Assembly (NCBI RefSeq): GCF_001953055.1
Contig: NZ_CP019044.1
Location: forward strand, 186,001 to 250,000
DNA from: Salaquimonas pukyongi
GTDB taxonomy: Bacteria; Pseudomonadota; Alphaproteobacteria; Rhizobiales; Rhizobiaceae
Length of the DNA stretch: 64,000 bases
Direction: 5' to 3'
Shown here: positions 1-9,935 of the stretch, in pieces
Numbering within the stretch: the first letter of the stretch is position 1
How the letters are laid out: every line of letters begins with the position of its first letter
The notes under the pieces: generated by a model
Told to the model about the DNA's origin: nothing
Database searches by the model: none
What the model saw: only the letters and a program-made list of their open reading frames with translations
Program-made: the position numbers and the translations under genes

Positions 1-559
1 GCTTGCGCTCGAACGGCTTGAGTTCTTTTGGCTTGGGCTCTTCGCGAACCGGTTTGCGCACGGCATCGGGGTCGGCTGCAGCCTGGGCTGCGGATGCGGC
101 AGCGGCGGCATCCATCTCCTGGCTGGTACGCTGTTCGGCTTCGCGTTTTGCAGCTTCTTCCTCACGCCGCTTCTGTTCTTCGCGGTCGGCCTTGCGCCGT
201 GCATCGAGTTCTGCCCGCTTGGCGGCTTCTTCAGCAGCCTTGATCTCTTCCTCGCTCTGGCGTGCCTTGGCTTCTTCAAGCGCCCGGCGGCGCGCTTCCA
301 GCTCGCTTTGCGACAGATTGCTGGCAGCCTCGTCCGCCTGGGCTGGCGCAGCAGCAGGTGCCGCAGGCGCCTTGTCGGCCGGCTTCGGCGTGTCGCCCGG
401 CTTGTTGATGCGCCGCTTGCGGGTTTCAACTACAACCGCTTTCGTGCGGCCACGCGAAAAGCTCTGGTTGACGGTCCCCTGGGAGACACCGCCACCACGC
501 AGGCTCAACGTCTTTTTCGGCTTTACGCTGAGCTTTTCGTCGTTGTTTTCTTCACTCAT
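1..559 (-). CDS. infB: Translation initiation factor IF-2, N-terminal part (runs off the window)
   Basis: Only the first 186 codons are present; the gene continues beyond base 1. IF-2 is the GTPase that places fMet-tRNA on the 30S subunit. The visible part opens with [12 protein letters not shown], has a basic [10 protein letters not shown] stretch, and then a long Ala/Glu/Lys/Arg-rich charged region that is probably helical. This is the usual poorly conserved N-terminal extension of alphaproteobacterial IF-2; the G domain lies outside the window. The call rests mainly on this extension and on position as the last gene of rimP-nusA-ylxR-infB. The start is the ATG whose first base is 559. Confidence 0.88.
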   Translation of the reverse strand, partial: MSEENNDEKLSVKPKKTLSLRGGGVSQGTVNQSFSRGRTKAVVVETRKRRINKPGDTPKPADKAPAAPAAAPAQADEAASNLSQSELEARRRALEEAKARQSEEEIKAAEEAAKRAELDARRKADREEQKRREEEAAKREAEQRTSQEMDAAAAASAAQAAADPDAVRKPVREEPKPKELKPFERK

Positions 560-702
560 AAAACAGTCTGTGTCCTGTTGGTCCGTTACCGGACTGGATA
601 TTGCGCGCTTTTTGGACCTTTAACCCGCAAAAATCCAGTCCAATTTCAAATTTGATGGCCTCAGCCGCGCTTGTTTGCGGCGGCTTCGTGCCCTTTTTAC
701 TG

Positions 703-1302
703 TCAACTACCTGTCAGCTTACCCTCATAGGCAAGCCATCTCTCCACACTGCGTTTCAGTGCCGTTGTCGCCCCGCCTTCCAGCGCCACAGCGTGGGTTG
801 CAGCCTCAAGTCCGAGCGCCGCGCCCATTTCGGCAGAAGTCCAGCAGTCGAAAACCTCGACTTCCTCACCGCCCATCTCGCGGGCGAACGTAATTGCCTG
901 CGCCAGTTTGCGGCGCCCATCGGCGGTTGCGTCACTGCCGTGAAACAGCATCCTTGCCTGGTTCGACCGGATCGCCGTATCGGCCTTGGTAAAACCGGTT
1001 ACGAGCGTGCCTGCCTTGCGGGCCAGCGCCAGCGCCTTTATCGCCCGTTCGCCGAGCAATTGCCCGACCGTATCGGCCAGATTGCTGTCGGCACTCACCT
1101 GCGTCTTCAGGCTGCGGGCAAAAAGGTTTTTCGCCACCGCCTGCTCAACGCTTTCGCGCCGGGCCTCCACCCAAACACCCCGGCCCGGAAGGGATTCCTT
1201 CAGGTCAGGATAGATGCTGCCGTCAGGCCCGGCAACGAAACGAAGCAGCGCTTCCTTGTCCATCGGCTGGCGCGAAACGATGCAACTGCGGCTGTTGGCC
1301 AT
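703..1302 (-). CDS. ylxR: YlxR/DUF448 RNA-binding protein with C-terminal L7Ae-like domain
   Basis: A 199-residue protein between nusA and infB. The N-terminal YlxR domain (about residues 5-75) shows CIVSR near the start and the GRGVWV signature. The second half carries LARKAGTLVTGF, typical of an L7Ae/L30e-like RNA-binding fold. This two-domain arrangement is usual in alphaproteobacteria, whereas shorter YlxR proteins lack the L7Ae part. The role is probably RNA binding linked to transcription or ribosome function; the exact job is not settled. A TTG lies two codons upstream of the chosen ATG, but the GGAAAGG ribosome site spaces better to the ATG at 1302. Confidence 0.88.
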   Translation of the reverse strand: MANSRSCIVSRQPMDKEALLRFVAGPDGSIYPDLKESLPGRGVWVEARRESVEQAVAKNLFARSLKTQVSADSNLADTVGQLLGERAIKALALARKAGTLVTGFTKADTAIRSNQARMLFHGSDATADGRRKLAQAITFAREMGGEEVEVFDCWTSAEMGAALGLEAATHAVALEGGATTALKRSVERWLAYEGKLTGS

Positions 1303-1343
1303 CTTCAACCTTTCCGGCTACCTGCAGCGCCCGTGCCATCGTA

Positions 1344-3014
1344 TCAGGCCTGCGGCGCTTCAGCAGCAGCAGCAGCGGGTTCCTGGTCTGCCGTGGCAGT
1401 TTCTTCCGCTTCGCCGCCTTCTTCATCGCCTTCGGCTTCTTCTGCCTGCTGGGCGGCGAGCAATTCTTCCTCGGTAACCCAGCCGGCCTTGATACGGGCC
1501 TGCATGATCATCGCCTCGGCATCGGTGCGTGAAACCTTGTATTCGTCCAGGGCCCCTTCGAAGCGCTGAACCTCACCGTCCTTGCGCTCGATCCAGCCGC
1601 AAAGATCGTCCACCGCGCAACCGGCAAAGTCTTCCAGCGTCTTGATCTCGTTTTTGCCGAGGGTGACCAGCATGGCCGTGGTAAGCCCGTCGATCTCCTT
1701 CAGCGCGTCCTCGACTCCGAGCGATTTGCGTTCTTCGTCGAGTTCCTGCTCCTGCTTTTCCAGGAATTCGCGGGCGCGGGCCTGCAGTTCCTCGGCGGTC
1801 TCGGCGTCAAAGCCTTCGATGGAAGAGATTTCCTCTGAATCCACATAGGCGACTTCCTCGATCGAGCCGAAGCCTTCGGAGGCCAGCAGCTGTGCGACCA
1901 TTTCGTCGACATTGAGCGCTTCCATGAACCGTGCGGTGTTCTCGGTGAATTCCTGCTGGCGGCGCTCGCTTTCTTCCTGCTCGGTCATGATGTCGATTTC
2001 CCAGCCGGTAAGCTGGGAAGCAAGGCGAACGTTCTGGCCGCGGCGGCCGATTGCCAGCGAAAGCTGGTCATCGGGCACCACAACGTCAATACGCTCGGCT
2101 TCCTCGTCAAGCACCACCTTGGAGACTTCCGCCGGCTGCAGTGCGTTGACGATGAAGGAGGCTGCATCGGGCGACCACGGGATGATGTCGATCTTCTCGC
2201 CCTGCAATTCACCGACAACCGCCTGAACGCGGCTGCCGCGCATGCCCACACAGGCACCGACGGGGTCGATCGACGAATCGTTCGAAATCACGGCGATTTT
2301 CGCGCGCGAGCCCGGGTCACGGGCAACCGATCTGAGTTCGATGACGCCGTCGTAGATTTCCGGCACTTCCATGGTGAACAGCTTCGCCATGAATTGCGGA
2401 TGGGTGCGTGACAGGAAGATCTGCGGTCCGCGCTGTTCGCGCCGTACATCGTAAATATAGGCGCGTACGCGGTCGCCATATTTGAAATTCTCGCGCGGGA
2501 TGGTTTCATCCCGGCGGATAATCGCTTCCCCCTTGCCGAGGTCGACGATCACATTGCCGTATTCAACCCGCTTGACGGTGCCGTTGACGATCTCGCCAAC
2601 CCGGTCCTTGTATTCTTCAAACTGCTGGTCGCGTTCAGCTTCGCGCACTTTCTGCACAATCACCTGCTTGGCCGACTGGGCGGCGATGCGGCCGAAATCC
2701 ATCGGCGGCAGGGGTTCGGCGATATGGTCGCCGATCTGCGCATCGGGGTTCTTGTCACGGGCCAGGTCAAGCGGGATTTGGGTGGTGTAGTCTTCGACGT
2801 TCTCCACCACTTCCAAAAGCCGCTGCAGCTTGATGTCACCGGTTTTCGGATCGATGTCGGCCTTGATGTTGGTCTCCTGGCCGTAACGCGACCGCGCGGC
2901 CTTCTGGATGGCGTCGGCCATCGCCTGGATGACGATCATCCGGTCGATGGATTTTTCCCGCGCGACCGCATCTGCAATCTGCAACAATTCCAGTCGGTTA
3001 GCACTGACAGCCAT
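1344..3014 (-). CDS. nusA: Transcription termination/antitermination factor NusA
   Basis: NusA (556 residues) binds RNA polymerase and nascent RNA and controls pausing, termination and rRNA antitermination. In order: the N-terminal polymerase-binding domain (about 1-135); an S1 domain (about 139-203, [20 protein letters not shown]); tandem KH domains (about 205-350) with the GACVGMRG and LAIGRRGQN loops; and a C-terminal region with two acidic helix-hairpin repeats, typical of the longer alphaproteobacterial form. The tail is Glu/Ala rich. It lies 62 bp after rimP and 41 bp before ylxR on the same strand, so co-transcription is likely. Confidence 0.97.
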   Translation of the reverse strand: MAVSANRLELLQIADAVAREKSIDRMIVIQAMADAIQKAARSRYGQETNIKADIDPKTGDIKLQRLLEVVENVEDYTTQIPLDLARDKNPDAQIGDHIAEPLPPMDFGRIAAQSAKQVIVQKVREAERDQQFEEYKDRVGEIVNGTVKRVEYGNVIVDLGKGEAIIRRDETIPRENFKYGDRVRAYIYDVRREQRGPQIFLSRTHPQFMAKLFTMEVPEIYDGVIELRSVARDPGSRAKIAVISNDSSIDPVGACVGMRGSRVQAVVGELQGEKIDIIPWSPDAASFIVNALQPAEVSKVVLDEEAERIDVVVPDDQLSLAIGRRGQNVRLASQLTGWEIDIMTEQEESERRQQEFTENTARFMEALNVDEMVAQLLASEGFGSIEEVAYVDSEEISSIEGFDAETAEELQARAREFLEKQEQELDEERKSLGVEDALKEIDGLTTAMLVTLGKNEIKTLEDFAGCAVDDLCGWIERKDGEVQRFEGALDEYKVSRTDAEAMIMQARIKAGWVTEEELLAAQQAEEAEGDEEGGEAEETATADQEPAAAAAEAPQA

Positions 3015-3076
3015 GGTTCAAGTCTCCTTTTATGCCGCCCTCGGTCTTCCCGGCGGCAAAACTGCTTTTGGTTTGT

Positions 3077-3664
3077 TCAATTGCCGGGTTCGGCGTTTTC
3101 TTCAATTCCATTTGCTTTTCTGAGCGCCTTGTCGCGGCGCAGCGCATCACGGATCAGATCGTCGGAAAGCATCAGTTTTGCCTCTGCGATATCCGTGAGT
3201 GCCAATTCAAACTCTGCATCCTCATCCTTGCCGGCATCATCGCGGCGAAACAGGACCTTGCCGCCGTCAACCTTGATGATGCGGCCCTTGAACCGTTTGC
3301 GGCCGTGAACGAGGCGTGCGGTTTCCAGCTTCGCCACATGGCCTGCCCAGGTCTCAAAGTCGCTTTCACGAACCAGCGGCCGGTCGATCCCCGGTGAGGA
3401 TACCTCCAGGTGGTAGGCGGCCGAGATCGGATCCTCAATGTCGAGAATCGGCGAAATCGCGTTGGAAACCGTTTCGCAGTCTTCAACGCTCATCGTCCCG
3501 TCGGGGCGCTCGGCCATCACCTGCAGCGTCTGGCCGTTCATCTGCGAAAGCCGCACGCGAACGAGCCGGTATCCGAGCGCCTCGATTTCGGGGCGCAGAA
3601 TGCCGGCGATGCGGGCTTCAAGTCCCTGCTCGGTGATCATGCGGTCGTCGCTGGAAACGTCCAT
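3077..3664 (-). CDS. rimP: Ribosome maturation factor RimP
   Basis: A 195-residue protein needed for 30S subunit maturation. The N-terminal domain contains the typical VSSPGIDRPL motif around residues 88-97, followed by a C-terminal SH3-like domain with FKGRIIKVDGG. The C-terminus has a basic helix and a short acidic tail. It is the first gene of the rimP-nusA-ylxR-infB cluster. A likely terminator for the preceding MATE gene sits just upstream, so this operon probably has its own promoter between about 3665 and 3720. Confidence 0.95.
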   Translation of the reverse strand: MDVSSDDRMITEQGLEARIAGILRPEIEALGYRLVRVRLSQMNGQTLQVMAERPDGTMSVEDCETVSNAISPILDIEDPISAAYHLEVSSPGIDRPLVRESDFETWAGHVAKLETARLVHGRKRFKGRIIKVDGGKVLFRRDDAGKDEDAEFELALTDIAEAKLMLSDDLIRDALRRDKALRKANGIEENAEPGN

Positions 3665-3721
3665 CGGTGTTTTCCTGCGGCCTTGCCGTATTTGGTGTGC
3701 CGCTTCGGTTTAACCGGCAAC

Positions 3722-3753
3722 AAAAAAGAGCGGGGCCGGGAGGCTCCCACTCT
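3722..3753 (-). terminator. Probable rho-independent terminator after the MATE gene
   Basis: Read on the minus strand, an 8-bp stem AGAGTGGG/CCCGCTCT (one G-U pair) encloses an 11-nt loop and is followed at once by a run of six T. It lies between the MATE exporter stop and the rimP start, so it would end the MATE transcript and separate it from the nus operon. Confidence 0.6.
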
Positions 3754-3819
3754 CTCGAATGCTCGGAGAATTTAACGGCAAGATAGTGAATACGGTGACA
3801 GTTTTCAAGAAAAATCCCT

Positions 3820-5235
3820 TCATTCGGGCGATTTCTTGCCGGACACGGCAAAGACTGCGGGGTTTTGAGCCTCGCGGAAGAAGCGCCGGATCAACAGCAC
3901 GGCGGCAAGGGTCAGTCCCGCGGCCAGCCCGCTCCATATGCCAACACCTTCAAGCCCCGCGCCAAATCCCAGCGCCAGCGCGATTGGTACACCGGCAGCC
4001 CAGTAGCTGAAGACAGCGATCAGCATGGGAATGCGCATGTCTTTAAGACCACGCAGCAGACCGACGCCAATGACCTGCAGCCCGTCAACGAGTTGGAAAC
4101 ACGCCGCAACGGCCAATAGCGGTACGGCAATCGCCACCACCGCAGCAGCGTTGGGGTCGCCTTCGGCGAGCCATCCACTGATCAGGGTTTGAGGGATAAG
4201 CAACATCGGCAGCGCGGCCAAAAGTGCGAAAGCGGTGGTAATGATCACCGCAGCCTGTCCGGTGCGCACAAGGCCGGAACGGTCTTGTCTGCCCACGGCA
4301 ATCCCCGCCCGGGCCGTGGCGGCATTCGACAGGCCGAGGGGAACCATGAAGGCAAGCGCTGCGATCTGCAAGGCAATGCCATGGGCGGCAAGCGCGATCT
4401 CGCCCAGCCAGCCCATCATGATGGCGGTAAAGGCGAAAAGCCCGACTTCGGCGATGATCCCGATGCTGACGGGCAGGCCAAGGCGGACGATTTCGAAGAA
4501 AGCGGGAAGATCGGAACGCCACAGCCGTTTGAAGACCTCATAGCCGGCAAATTCCGGCCGCAGCCCAACCCACAACGCACCGAAAGCAAATGCGGCAAGG
4601 TTCGTCAGCAGGGTTGCAAGCGCGGCGCCGGGTATTTCAAGCCGGGGCGCGCCGAAATTGCCGAAGATGAAGGCATAGTTGAGCACTCCGTTGAGTAGGG
4701 CGGAAAACAGCGTGATAACGAGGATGATCCGCGCATGTTCCAGCGCCGTTGCAAACGAACGCAAAACCATCAGCAGAAGGCTGGGCAGGATCGCCCATTT
4801 GGCGATGTCCATGTAGTCCTGGGCAAGACCGGCCAGAACCGGCTCCTGCCCGAAAGCGATCAGGATTTCGCGTATGTAGCCCATCGGCAGAAAAATCAAG
4901 GCAAAATAGGCACACTGAACCCACATGCCCATGCGCACATGCCGGCGCACGCTGACCTCGTCGCCGCGGCCCACAGCCGTTGCCGCCATCGGCACGATGG
5001 CGAAGGCAAACCCACTGCCGAAAATCCACAAAATGAAAAAGAACTGGAAGGCAAGCGTTCCCGCCGCAAGCTCGCGCGTGCCGAGCCAGCCCATCATCAC
5101 CGTATCGACGACGTTGATGAGCATTTGGGCAAGCTGGGCACCGATCAGCGGAAGACCCAGAACGAGCAGAGATTTGATGGCGGCAGTCAAAGTCGGCCTG
5201 CTGCCCGGATGCCGTCCGGCAGTGTTGTCTTCCAT
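3820..5235 (-). CDS. MATE family multidrug efflux transporter (NorM-like)
   Basis: A 471-residue inner-membrane protein with about twelve hydrophobic segments in two repeated halves, as expected for MATE antiporters that expel cationic drugs in exchange for Na+ or H+. The N-half carries LPLIGAQLAQMLINVVDTVMMG, matching the conserved first helix with its VDTVM motif; the C-half has the related GLPVSIGIIAEVGLFAFTAIMMG. Length matches NorM-type members. Substrates cannot be read from sequence. It stands alone between the trmB end and the rimP operon. Confidence 0.93.
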   Translation of the reverse strand: MEDNTAGRHPGSRPTLTAAIKSLLVLGLPLIGAQLAQMLINVVDTVMMGWLGTRELAAGTLAFQFFFILWIFGSGFAFAIVPMAATAVGRGDEVSVRRHVRMGMWVQCAYFALIFLPMGYIREILIAFGQEPVLAGLAQDYMDIAKWAILPSLLLMVLRSFATALEHARIILVITLFSALLNGVLNYAFIFGNFGAPRLEIPGAALATLLTNLAAFAFGALWVGLRPEFAGYEVFKRLWRSDLPAFFEIVRLGLPVSIGIIAEVGLFAFTAIMMGWLGEIALAAHGIALQIAALAFMVPLGLSNAATARAGIAVGRQDRSGLVRTGQAAVIITTAFALLAALPMLLIPQTLISGWLAEGDPNAAAVVAIAVPLLAVAACFQLVDGLQVIGVGLLRGLKDMRIPMLIAVFSYWAAGVPIALALGFGAGLEGVGIWSGLAAGLTLAAVLLIRRFFREAQNPAVFAVSGKKSPE

Positions 5236-5354
5236 GGCAGTTCACGAATCCAAAAAACCGGCTGTAGCAGATTCAGCAATACGGATCGATGGCGAATTGT
5301 TATCGAAGCCCGGAACGCTGCACACCGGCTATTGAACCTGCCTGATCTGCCCGA

Positions 5355-6089
5355 TCACCGGCGCCGGAAGATGAAATAGGCCGGCGTCCTGCCTTCGCGG
5401 ATTGCCTTTTGTTCGTAGCGGGTGGAAACCCACTCGTCCCACGGCTTGTGCCAGTCGTCCGGGTGCAGGGCGGTCCACTCGAAGCCACCGTGGTTGAAGA
5501 CGTGCCTTAGTGTCCAGTTCACATAGCTTTCAATGTCGCTGGCAAAACGGAATTCGCCACCCGGCTTCAACAGCCGGTGAAAACGGTGAAGATTGCCGGG
5601 GTTGACGAAGCGGCGCTTCCAGTGCCGTTTCTTGGGCCAGGGGTCTGGATAGAGGAGGTCAATGCGCGACAGGGATCCATCCGGCAGCCAGTCCAGCAGC
5701 CCGGTAGCGTCTTCACCGTAGAGGCGGACGTTGGCAAGGCCGTTGTCCGCGATCGCCCGTACTGCTTTCGCCATTCCGTTGATGAACGGTTCGCAGCCGA
5801 TGAACGCCAATTCAGGATGCAGCCGGGCGCGGTGAACCAGATGTTCGCCGCCGCCAAAGCCGATTTCCAGTACAATGGCCTGCGGCGTGGACTCATTGGC
5901 GGAAAACAACGCCTCGGCTTGCGCAGGGCAGGGCTCGGCAAGATTGATTGCCAGTTTCGGCAAATGCGTGCGAAGCGCTTCTTCCTGCGCCCCTTTAAGC
6001 GGTTTTGCCTTGCGCCGCCCGAAAAAGTTGCCAGCTTTCCGCTTCGATTGACCGGCGCTGCTGCCCGTGTGCTTGGTTTGCCGTTTCAC
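5355..6089 (-). CDS. trmB: tRNA (guanine-N7-)-methyltransferase
   Basis: A 244-residue methyltransferase that makes m7G46 in the variable loop of tRNAs using SAM. The SAM-binding motif LEIGFGGGEH lies near residues 74-83 and the family-specific DLLYPDPWPKKRHWKRR block near 143-160. A basic N-terminal extension (GNFFGRRKAKPLK) is normal in rhizobial members. It starts 7 bp after the metK stop codon, so it probably shares metK's transcript; the pair metK-trmB is a known alphaproteobacterial arrangement. Confidence 0.96.
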   Translation of the reverse strand: MKRQTKHTGSSAGQSKRKAGNFFGRRKAKPLKGAQEEALRTHLPKLAINLAEPCPAQAEALFSANESTPQAIVLEIGFGGGEHLVHRARLHPELAFIGCEPFINGMAKAVRAIADNGLANVRLYGEDATGLLDWLPDGSLSRIDLLYPDPWPKKRHWKRRFVNPGNLHRFHRLLKPGGEFRFASDIESYVNWTLRHVFNHGGFEWTALHPDDWHKPWDEWVSTRYEQKAIREGRTPAYFIFRRR

Positions 6090-6096
6090 CGCAGGC

Positions 6097-7341
6097 TCAG
6101 GCGTTCTTGACGGCTTCCTTGAGCGCCTTGGTCAGGTCCGTTTTTTCCCAGGAGAAAGAACCGCCGCGCCCCGGCTTGCGCCCGAAGTGCCCATAGGCCG
6201 CTGTCTGGGCGTAAATCGGCTTGTTGAGATCGAGATGCTTGCGGATGCCGGAAGGCGAAAGGTCCATGGCTTTCCGTATCGCTTTCTCCAGCGTTGCGTC
6301 GGCCACTTTGCCTGTGCCGTGGGTATCCACATAGACCGAAAGGGGCTGCGCGACCCCGATGGCATAGGAAAGCTGGATGGTGCAGCGCTCGGCAAGCTTT
6401 GCTGCCACGATGTTCTTGGCAAGATAACGCGCCGCATAGGCCGCCGAGCGGTCGACCTTGGTGGTATCCTTGCCCGAAAACGCTCCGCCGCCATGGGGTG
6501 CCGCGCCGCCATAGGTATCGACCACGATCTTGCGGCCGGTCAGGCCGGCATCGCCATCGGGCCCGCCGATGACGAAAGCGCCTGTCGGATTGATGTGCCA
6601 GGCGCAATCAGCCGCAATCGGAAGGCTGCCGAGCGCTTCCCGGATATAGGGTTCGACCACCGAGCGCACCTTTTTGGAATCCCAGGTTTCATCAAGATGC
6701 TGGGTTGAAAGCACAACAGAGGTCACCTCCGCCGGCTTGCCGTCCTCATAACGCACGGTGATCTGGCTTTTCGCATCAGGCCCCAGCCTTGCAGCCTCGC
6801 CTTCGCCCTTCTTGCGGGCTGCCGCGAGCAGTTCCAGAATTTTATGGGAGTAATAGATTGGCGCGGGCATGAGATCCGGCGTCTCGTTGCAGGCATAGCC
6901 GAACATGATGCCCTGATCGCCGGCACCTTCTTCCCCCTGCCGGTCGGCAGCATTGTCGACGCCCTGGGCAATGTGGGCGGACTGGAAGTGAAGCAGTACG
7001 TCGACCTTCGCCGTTTTCCAGTGAAAGCCGTCCTGCTCATAACCGATGTCCCGGATGGCGCGGCGTGCCGCCGAGCGGAACCGCGTCGGATTGATCACGT
7101 CCTTGCCGTGCTTGTCTTTCTTGATCAGGGTTGGCGGCACCCGCACTTCGCCGGCGATCACCACGCGATTGGTCGTTGTCAGCGTCTCCGCGGCAACGCG
7201 CACGCTCCACGGATCGATGCCGGTCTTGCGCGCTTCCTTGTACACCAGATCGACGATCTCATCGGAAATCCGGTCGCAAACCTTGTCCGGATGCCCTTCG
7301 GATACCGATTCGCTGGTGAACAGATAATTTTGCCTTGCCAT
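6097..7341 (-). CDS. metK: S-adenosylmethionine synthetase
   Basis: A 414-residue enzyme that makes SAM from methionine and ATP. The N-terminus [20 protein letters not shown] contains the ATP-binding GHPDK motif; [12 protein letters not shown] and GGGAFSGKD are the family signatures. The frame is open a further 36 codons upstream, but the ATG at 7341 is favoured because the family begins here and an AGGGGAT ribosome site precedes it. It directly feeds SAM to trmB, the next gene. An insertion relative to the E. coli enzyme in the first domain is usual in alphaproteobacteria. Confidence 0.97.
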   Translation of the reverse strand: MARQNYLFTSESVSEGHPDKVCDRISDEIVDLVYKEARKTGIDPWSVRVAAETLTTTNRVVIAGEVRVPPTLIKKDKHGKDVINPTRFRSAARRAIRDIGYEQDGFHWKTAKVDVLLHFQSAHIAQGVDNAADRQGEEGAGDQGIMFGYACNETPDLMPAPIYYSHKILELLAAARKKGEGEAARLGPDAKSQITVRYEDGKPAEVTSVVLSTQHLDETWDSKKVRSVVEPYIREALGSLPIAADCAWHINPTGAFVIGGPDGDAGLTGRKIVVDTYGGAAPHGGGAFSGKDTTKVDRSAAYAARYLAKNIVAAKLAERCTIQLSYAIGVAQPLSVYVDTHGTGKVADATLEKAIRKAMDLSPSGIRKHLDLNKPIYAQTAAYGHFGRKPGRGGSFSWEKTDLTKALKEAVKNA

Positions 7342-7453
7342 GGGAATCCCCTGAAATGCGTGGTTTGCGAAAATCTCGCGCTTTGTAGCCACTGGCTTGG
7401 CAAAATCAATAGGAGAGCGCAGCGCGGCGAACGACAAATTGCCTCGCACGTTC

Positions 7454-7480
7454 CCGGTGGCCGGACGGAGGGCCGCCCGG
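7454..7480 (-). promoter_or_regulatory. GC-rich hairpin between the XRE gene and metK
   Basis: On the minus strand CCGG and GGCC arms pair with GGCC and CCGG across an 8-nt loop and a small internal loop, beginning about 21 bp after the XRE gene stop. There is no T-run, so it is not a classical terminator. It could stabilise the XRE transcript end or attenuate read-through into metK. I could not match it to a SAM riboswitch. Confidence 0.25.
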
Positions 7481-7501
7481 TCTACCTCACCGGATCAGCA
7501 T

Positions 7502-7915
7502 TCATTCTTCGGAAATGTTTGCCAGCGCCTTTGCCAGTTCCACCAGCTTTTTACGTACCTTGGGGTCTTCGATTTTGACGAAGGCGCGGTTGAGTTGCAG
7601 GCCTTCGTTGGAAGACAGGAAGTCGACCACGTAGTTGGCCGAACTGGTTTCCTTGAAGCCGGCATCGCTTGTGTCCTGCCCCGGAGCGCCCTCAAAGAAA
7701 AACGCGACCGGTGTCTTCAGAACACGCGAAATCTCCTGAAGGCGGCTGGCGCCGACGCGATTGGCGCCTTTTTCGTATTTCTGAATCTGCTGAAAGGTAA
7801 TACCCAGTGCATCGCCCAGTTTTTCCTGGCTCAAGCCGAGCATGGTACGGCGTAGCCGGATCCGGCTGCCAACATGAATGTCAATTGGATTTGGTTTGCG
7901 CTGCTCTGACGCCAT
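7502..7915 (-). CDS. XRE-family helix-turn-helix regulator (PraR/PhrR-like)
   Basis: A 137-residue cytoplasmic DNA-binding protein. The Cro/C1-type helix-turn-helix spans about residues 14-70: LGLSQEKLGDALGITFQQIQKYEKG followed by NRVGASRLQEISRVL. The C-terminal half is a short, mostly helical tail with no recognised domain. Size and position next to metK match the PraR/PhrR group of rhizobia, known to influence biofilm and quorum-sensing genes; that link is from memory of the family. An in-frame start 11 codons upstream exists, but MASEQRKPNPIDIHVG is the usual family start and has an AAGAAGAG ribosome site. Confidence 0.9.
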   Translation of the reverse strand: MASEQRKPNPIDIHVGSRIRLRRTMLGLSQEKLGDALGITFQQIQKYEKGANRVGASRLQEISRVLKTPVAFFFEGAPGQDTSDAGFKETSSANYVVDFLSSNEGLQLNRAFVKIEDPKVRKKLVELAKALANISEE

Positions 7916-8062
7916 GTTTGTCTCTTCTTTGCACGCATCCATCCCCACCCCCTGTCGGCAGATGAATATTGCGTGTGGTGCAGAACGCAGCCGAACGGGT
8001 GTATCGTGCGGGCGCGTTCACTGTGGGTTCTTGATGTCGGCTGTCTTCCCGAACAGGCCGAA

Positions 8063-8095
8063 CTTGACGCACAGGAGTGTGGGTAGAGCGTCAAG
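8063..8095. promoter_or_regulatory. 8-bp inverted repeat upstream of the XRE regulator
   Basis: CTTGACGC and GCGTCAAG form perfect 8-bp arms separated by 17 bp, giving about 25 bp between arm centres. The site lies some 150-180 bp upstream of the XRE gene start in the 283-bp non-coding stretch 7916-8198, where I see no gene. The TTGACG arms also resemble -35 hexamers. It could be an operator for the adjacent regulator or another factor. Confidence 0.35.
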
Positions 8096-8198
8096 ATGGA
8101 GGAATATGGCTTGTTTTTGATCTTTGAGTCAAACTTACGCCGCGGGAGTTCAGGCTAATTTATTTCTCGGGGCGAAAATACTGTTACCGTGCTTTTCT

Positions 8199-9824
8199 TC
8201 AACCAATACCGAGCCTTCGGCTCGTCAGGGCAATGATGCAGCATGCAATCAGGAGCGCACCAAACGGGCCATGGCCAAAACGGGTGAAGAGGGTATCGCC
8301 CAGCGCTTGCGGAAGCACGGCGTCGGCGGTGCCTTGTGCTCCCAGCGGGATCGATTCGAGAATTTGACCGTGGGCATTGCTGACGGCGGAAATACCGGTA
8401 TTGGCAACGCGCACTACCGGTATGCCTTCCTCAACACCGCGCAGCAGCGCCTGTTGAAAATGCTGATACGGGCCGGGGGTTCTGCCGAACCACGCATCGT
8501 TGGTGAGGTTGACGATCCACGCAGGTTTTGCCGCAGCGTCAGATAACCCGTTTCTCAAGGCGCCCGAAAAGATCGCCTCATAGCATATCAACGGCAGCAT
8601 GGGATGGTCCCCGCTGCCCAGCAGCACATTGCGCTGGGCACCTGCGGCAAAGCCGCCTGCCTGCCTTGTCAGCTGTTCGAAACCATAGGTCTCCAGCAAG
8701 GTTTGAAACGGAAGGTATTCGCCGAAGGGGACCAGATGCGTCTTGTCTGCAGCTTCCAGAATTTCGCCGTTGGAATCGATGACATAAATGGAATTGTAAA
8801 CGTGACCCTGCGGGTTTCCCGCTCCGCCCGGCTCCCACCGCAAAGCACCGGTGACAAGGGTGGTGCCTTCCGGCAGCATGTTGGCGATGGCAGCGATCAC
8901 CTCGGGCTGTTCGGTCAGCAGGAAGGGAAAGGCCGACTCGGGCCATATCAGGTAATCGATCCCCTCAAGGCCATCCTTATCGCCTTCAGGCGAGGAAACC
9001 GAAACATCCAGATAGGTTTCGATGATCGACAGTTCGTTCCCCGGTGCCAGCTTGTCGCGCTGCTCGATGGCGGGCTGCATGATGCGGATGGCCGGCCCGT
9101 CGGCGGCTTCAGCTGCGGTCGCCAGCCGGTATGCCCCGTAACCCGACTGGGCGGCGGCGAGGACAACCGCTAGCATCAAGGGGAGCCTGGGCCAGGCCTT
9201 GCCGCCGCTGCCGGCGGAAAGGGCAATCATCGGCAGGGCAAGGACGAGCACGGCGATCACCGTCATGCCATACAGGCCGAGCACCGAGGCACCCTGCATC
9301 AGTACGGGGTGAGGCATGATGGCATAGCCGATCGCATTCCAGGGAAATCCGGTGAAGAGCGTGCCACGCAAATATTCTGCAGCGCCGAAGCCGGCTGCAA
9401 GCGCAAACGCCCGCCCCCAATGATCGCTCCACAGCAACCGCGCGATGACGGCAGCAATTCCCCAGAATACAGCCAGCAGGGCAGGCAGCAGAACAACGGC
9501 GAACGGCAACGCCCAGGCGAAGTCCTCCGCTTCAATCAGAAAAGCGTTCCCGATCCACCAGAGCCCGGCGAGAAAGTAGCCGAAGCCGAACCACCACCCT
9601 GGCGCAAACGCCGATCGCAACAGGCCGAAAAATCCTGTTCTGGCATCGCTATAGGCGCCGTCCATTATCCAGGCGAAGCTGGCAAAGGTAAAAAACAGAA
9701 CAGGAAAAAAATATACCGGCGGCATGGCAAGCGCCGATGCGAGCCCCAGTGCGAATGCGGTCAGCAGCCTCTGCCAGCCTTGCAGGAGCACAAACCAGGC
9801 TGCCAGCTTCGCGATTTTCTCCAC
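8199..9824 (-). CDS. lnt: Apolipoprotein N-acyltransferase
   Basis: A 541-residue inner-membrane enzyme that adds the third acyl chain to the N-terminal cysteine of lipoproteins. The first about 230 residues hold six or more membrane helices; a nitrilase-like periplasmic domain follows. The catalytic triad is visible: E296 in WPESAFP, K361 in DKTHLVPFGEYLP, and C414 in ICYEAIF. A final membrane helix ends the protein. It follows corC by 111 bp on the same strand, an order also common in other proteobacteria. Confidence 0.97.
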   Translation of the reverse strand: MEKIAKLAAWFVLLQGWQRLLTAFALGLASALAMPPVYFFPVLFFTFASFAWIMDGAYSDARTGFFGLLRSAFAPGWWFGFGYFLAGLWWIGNAFLIEAEDFAWALPFAVVLLPALLAVFWGIAAVIARLLWSDHWGRAFALAAGFGAAEYLRGTLFTGFPWNAIGYAIMPHPVLMQGASVLGLYGMTVIAVLVLALPMIALSAGSGGKAWPRLPLMLAVVLAAAQSGYGAYRLATAAEAADGPAIRIMQPAIEQRDKLAPGNELSIIETYLDVSVSSPEGDKDGLEGIDYLIWPESAFPFLLTEQPEVIAAIANMLPEGTTLVTGALRWEPGGAGNPQGHVYNSIYVIDSNGEILEAADKTHLVPFGEYLPFQTLLETYGFEQLTRQAGGFAAGAQRNVLLGSGDHPMLPLICYEAIFSGALRNGLSDAAAKPAWIVNLTNDAWFGRTPGPYQHFQQALLRGVEEGIPVVRVANTGISAVSNAHGQILESIPLGAQGTADAVLPQALGDTLFTRFGHGPFGALLIACCIIALTSRRLGIG

Positions 9825-9893
9825 GCCGCTCTCCGAATCGGATTGAGGTTTCCCGCAAGTGGATAAAGCGACTTCCGCCGGCCGGCAAGATTT

Positions 9894-9919
9894 CCCCTTC
9901 GATGCCGCAACGAAAGGGG
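9894..9919 (-). promoter_or_regulatory. Hairpin in the corC-lnt gap
   Basis: CCCCTTCG pairs with CGAAAGGGG (one bulged A) around a 9-nt loop in the gap between corC and lnt. No T-run follows on either strand, so it is more likely an mRNA processing or stability element than a terminator. Confidence 0.25.
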
Positions 9920-9935
9920 AGCAGGCGCTTTCCGG

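Noticed and set aside
7342-7501. SAM riboswitch upstream of metK
   Set aside because: I could not find the conserved pairing or core sequences of SAM-II or related classes; only a simple GC-rich hairpin is visible.
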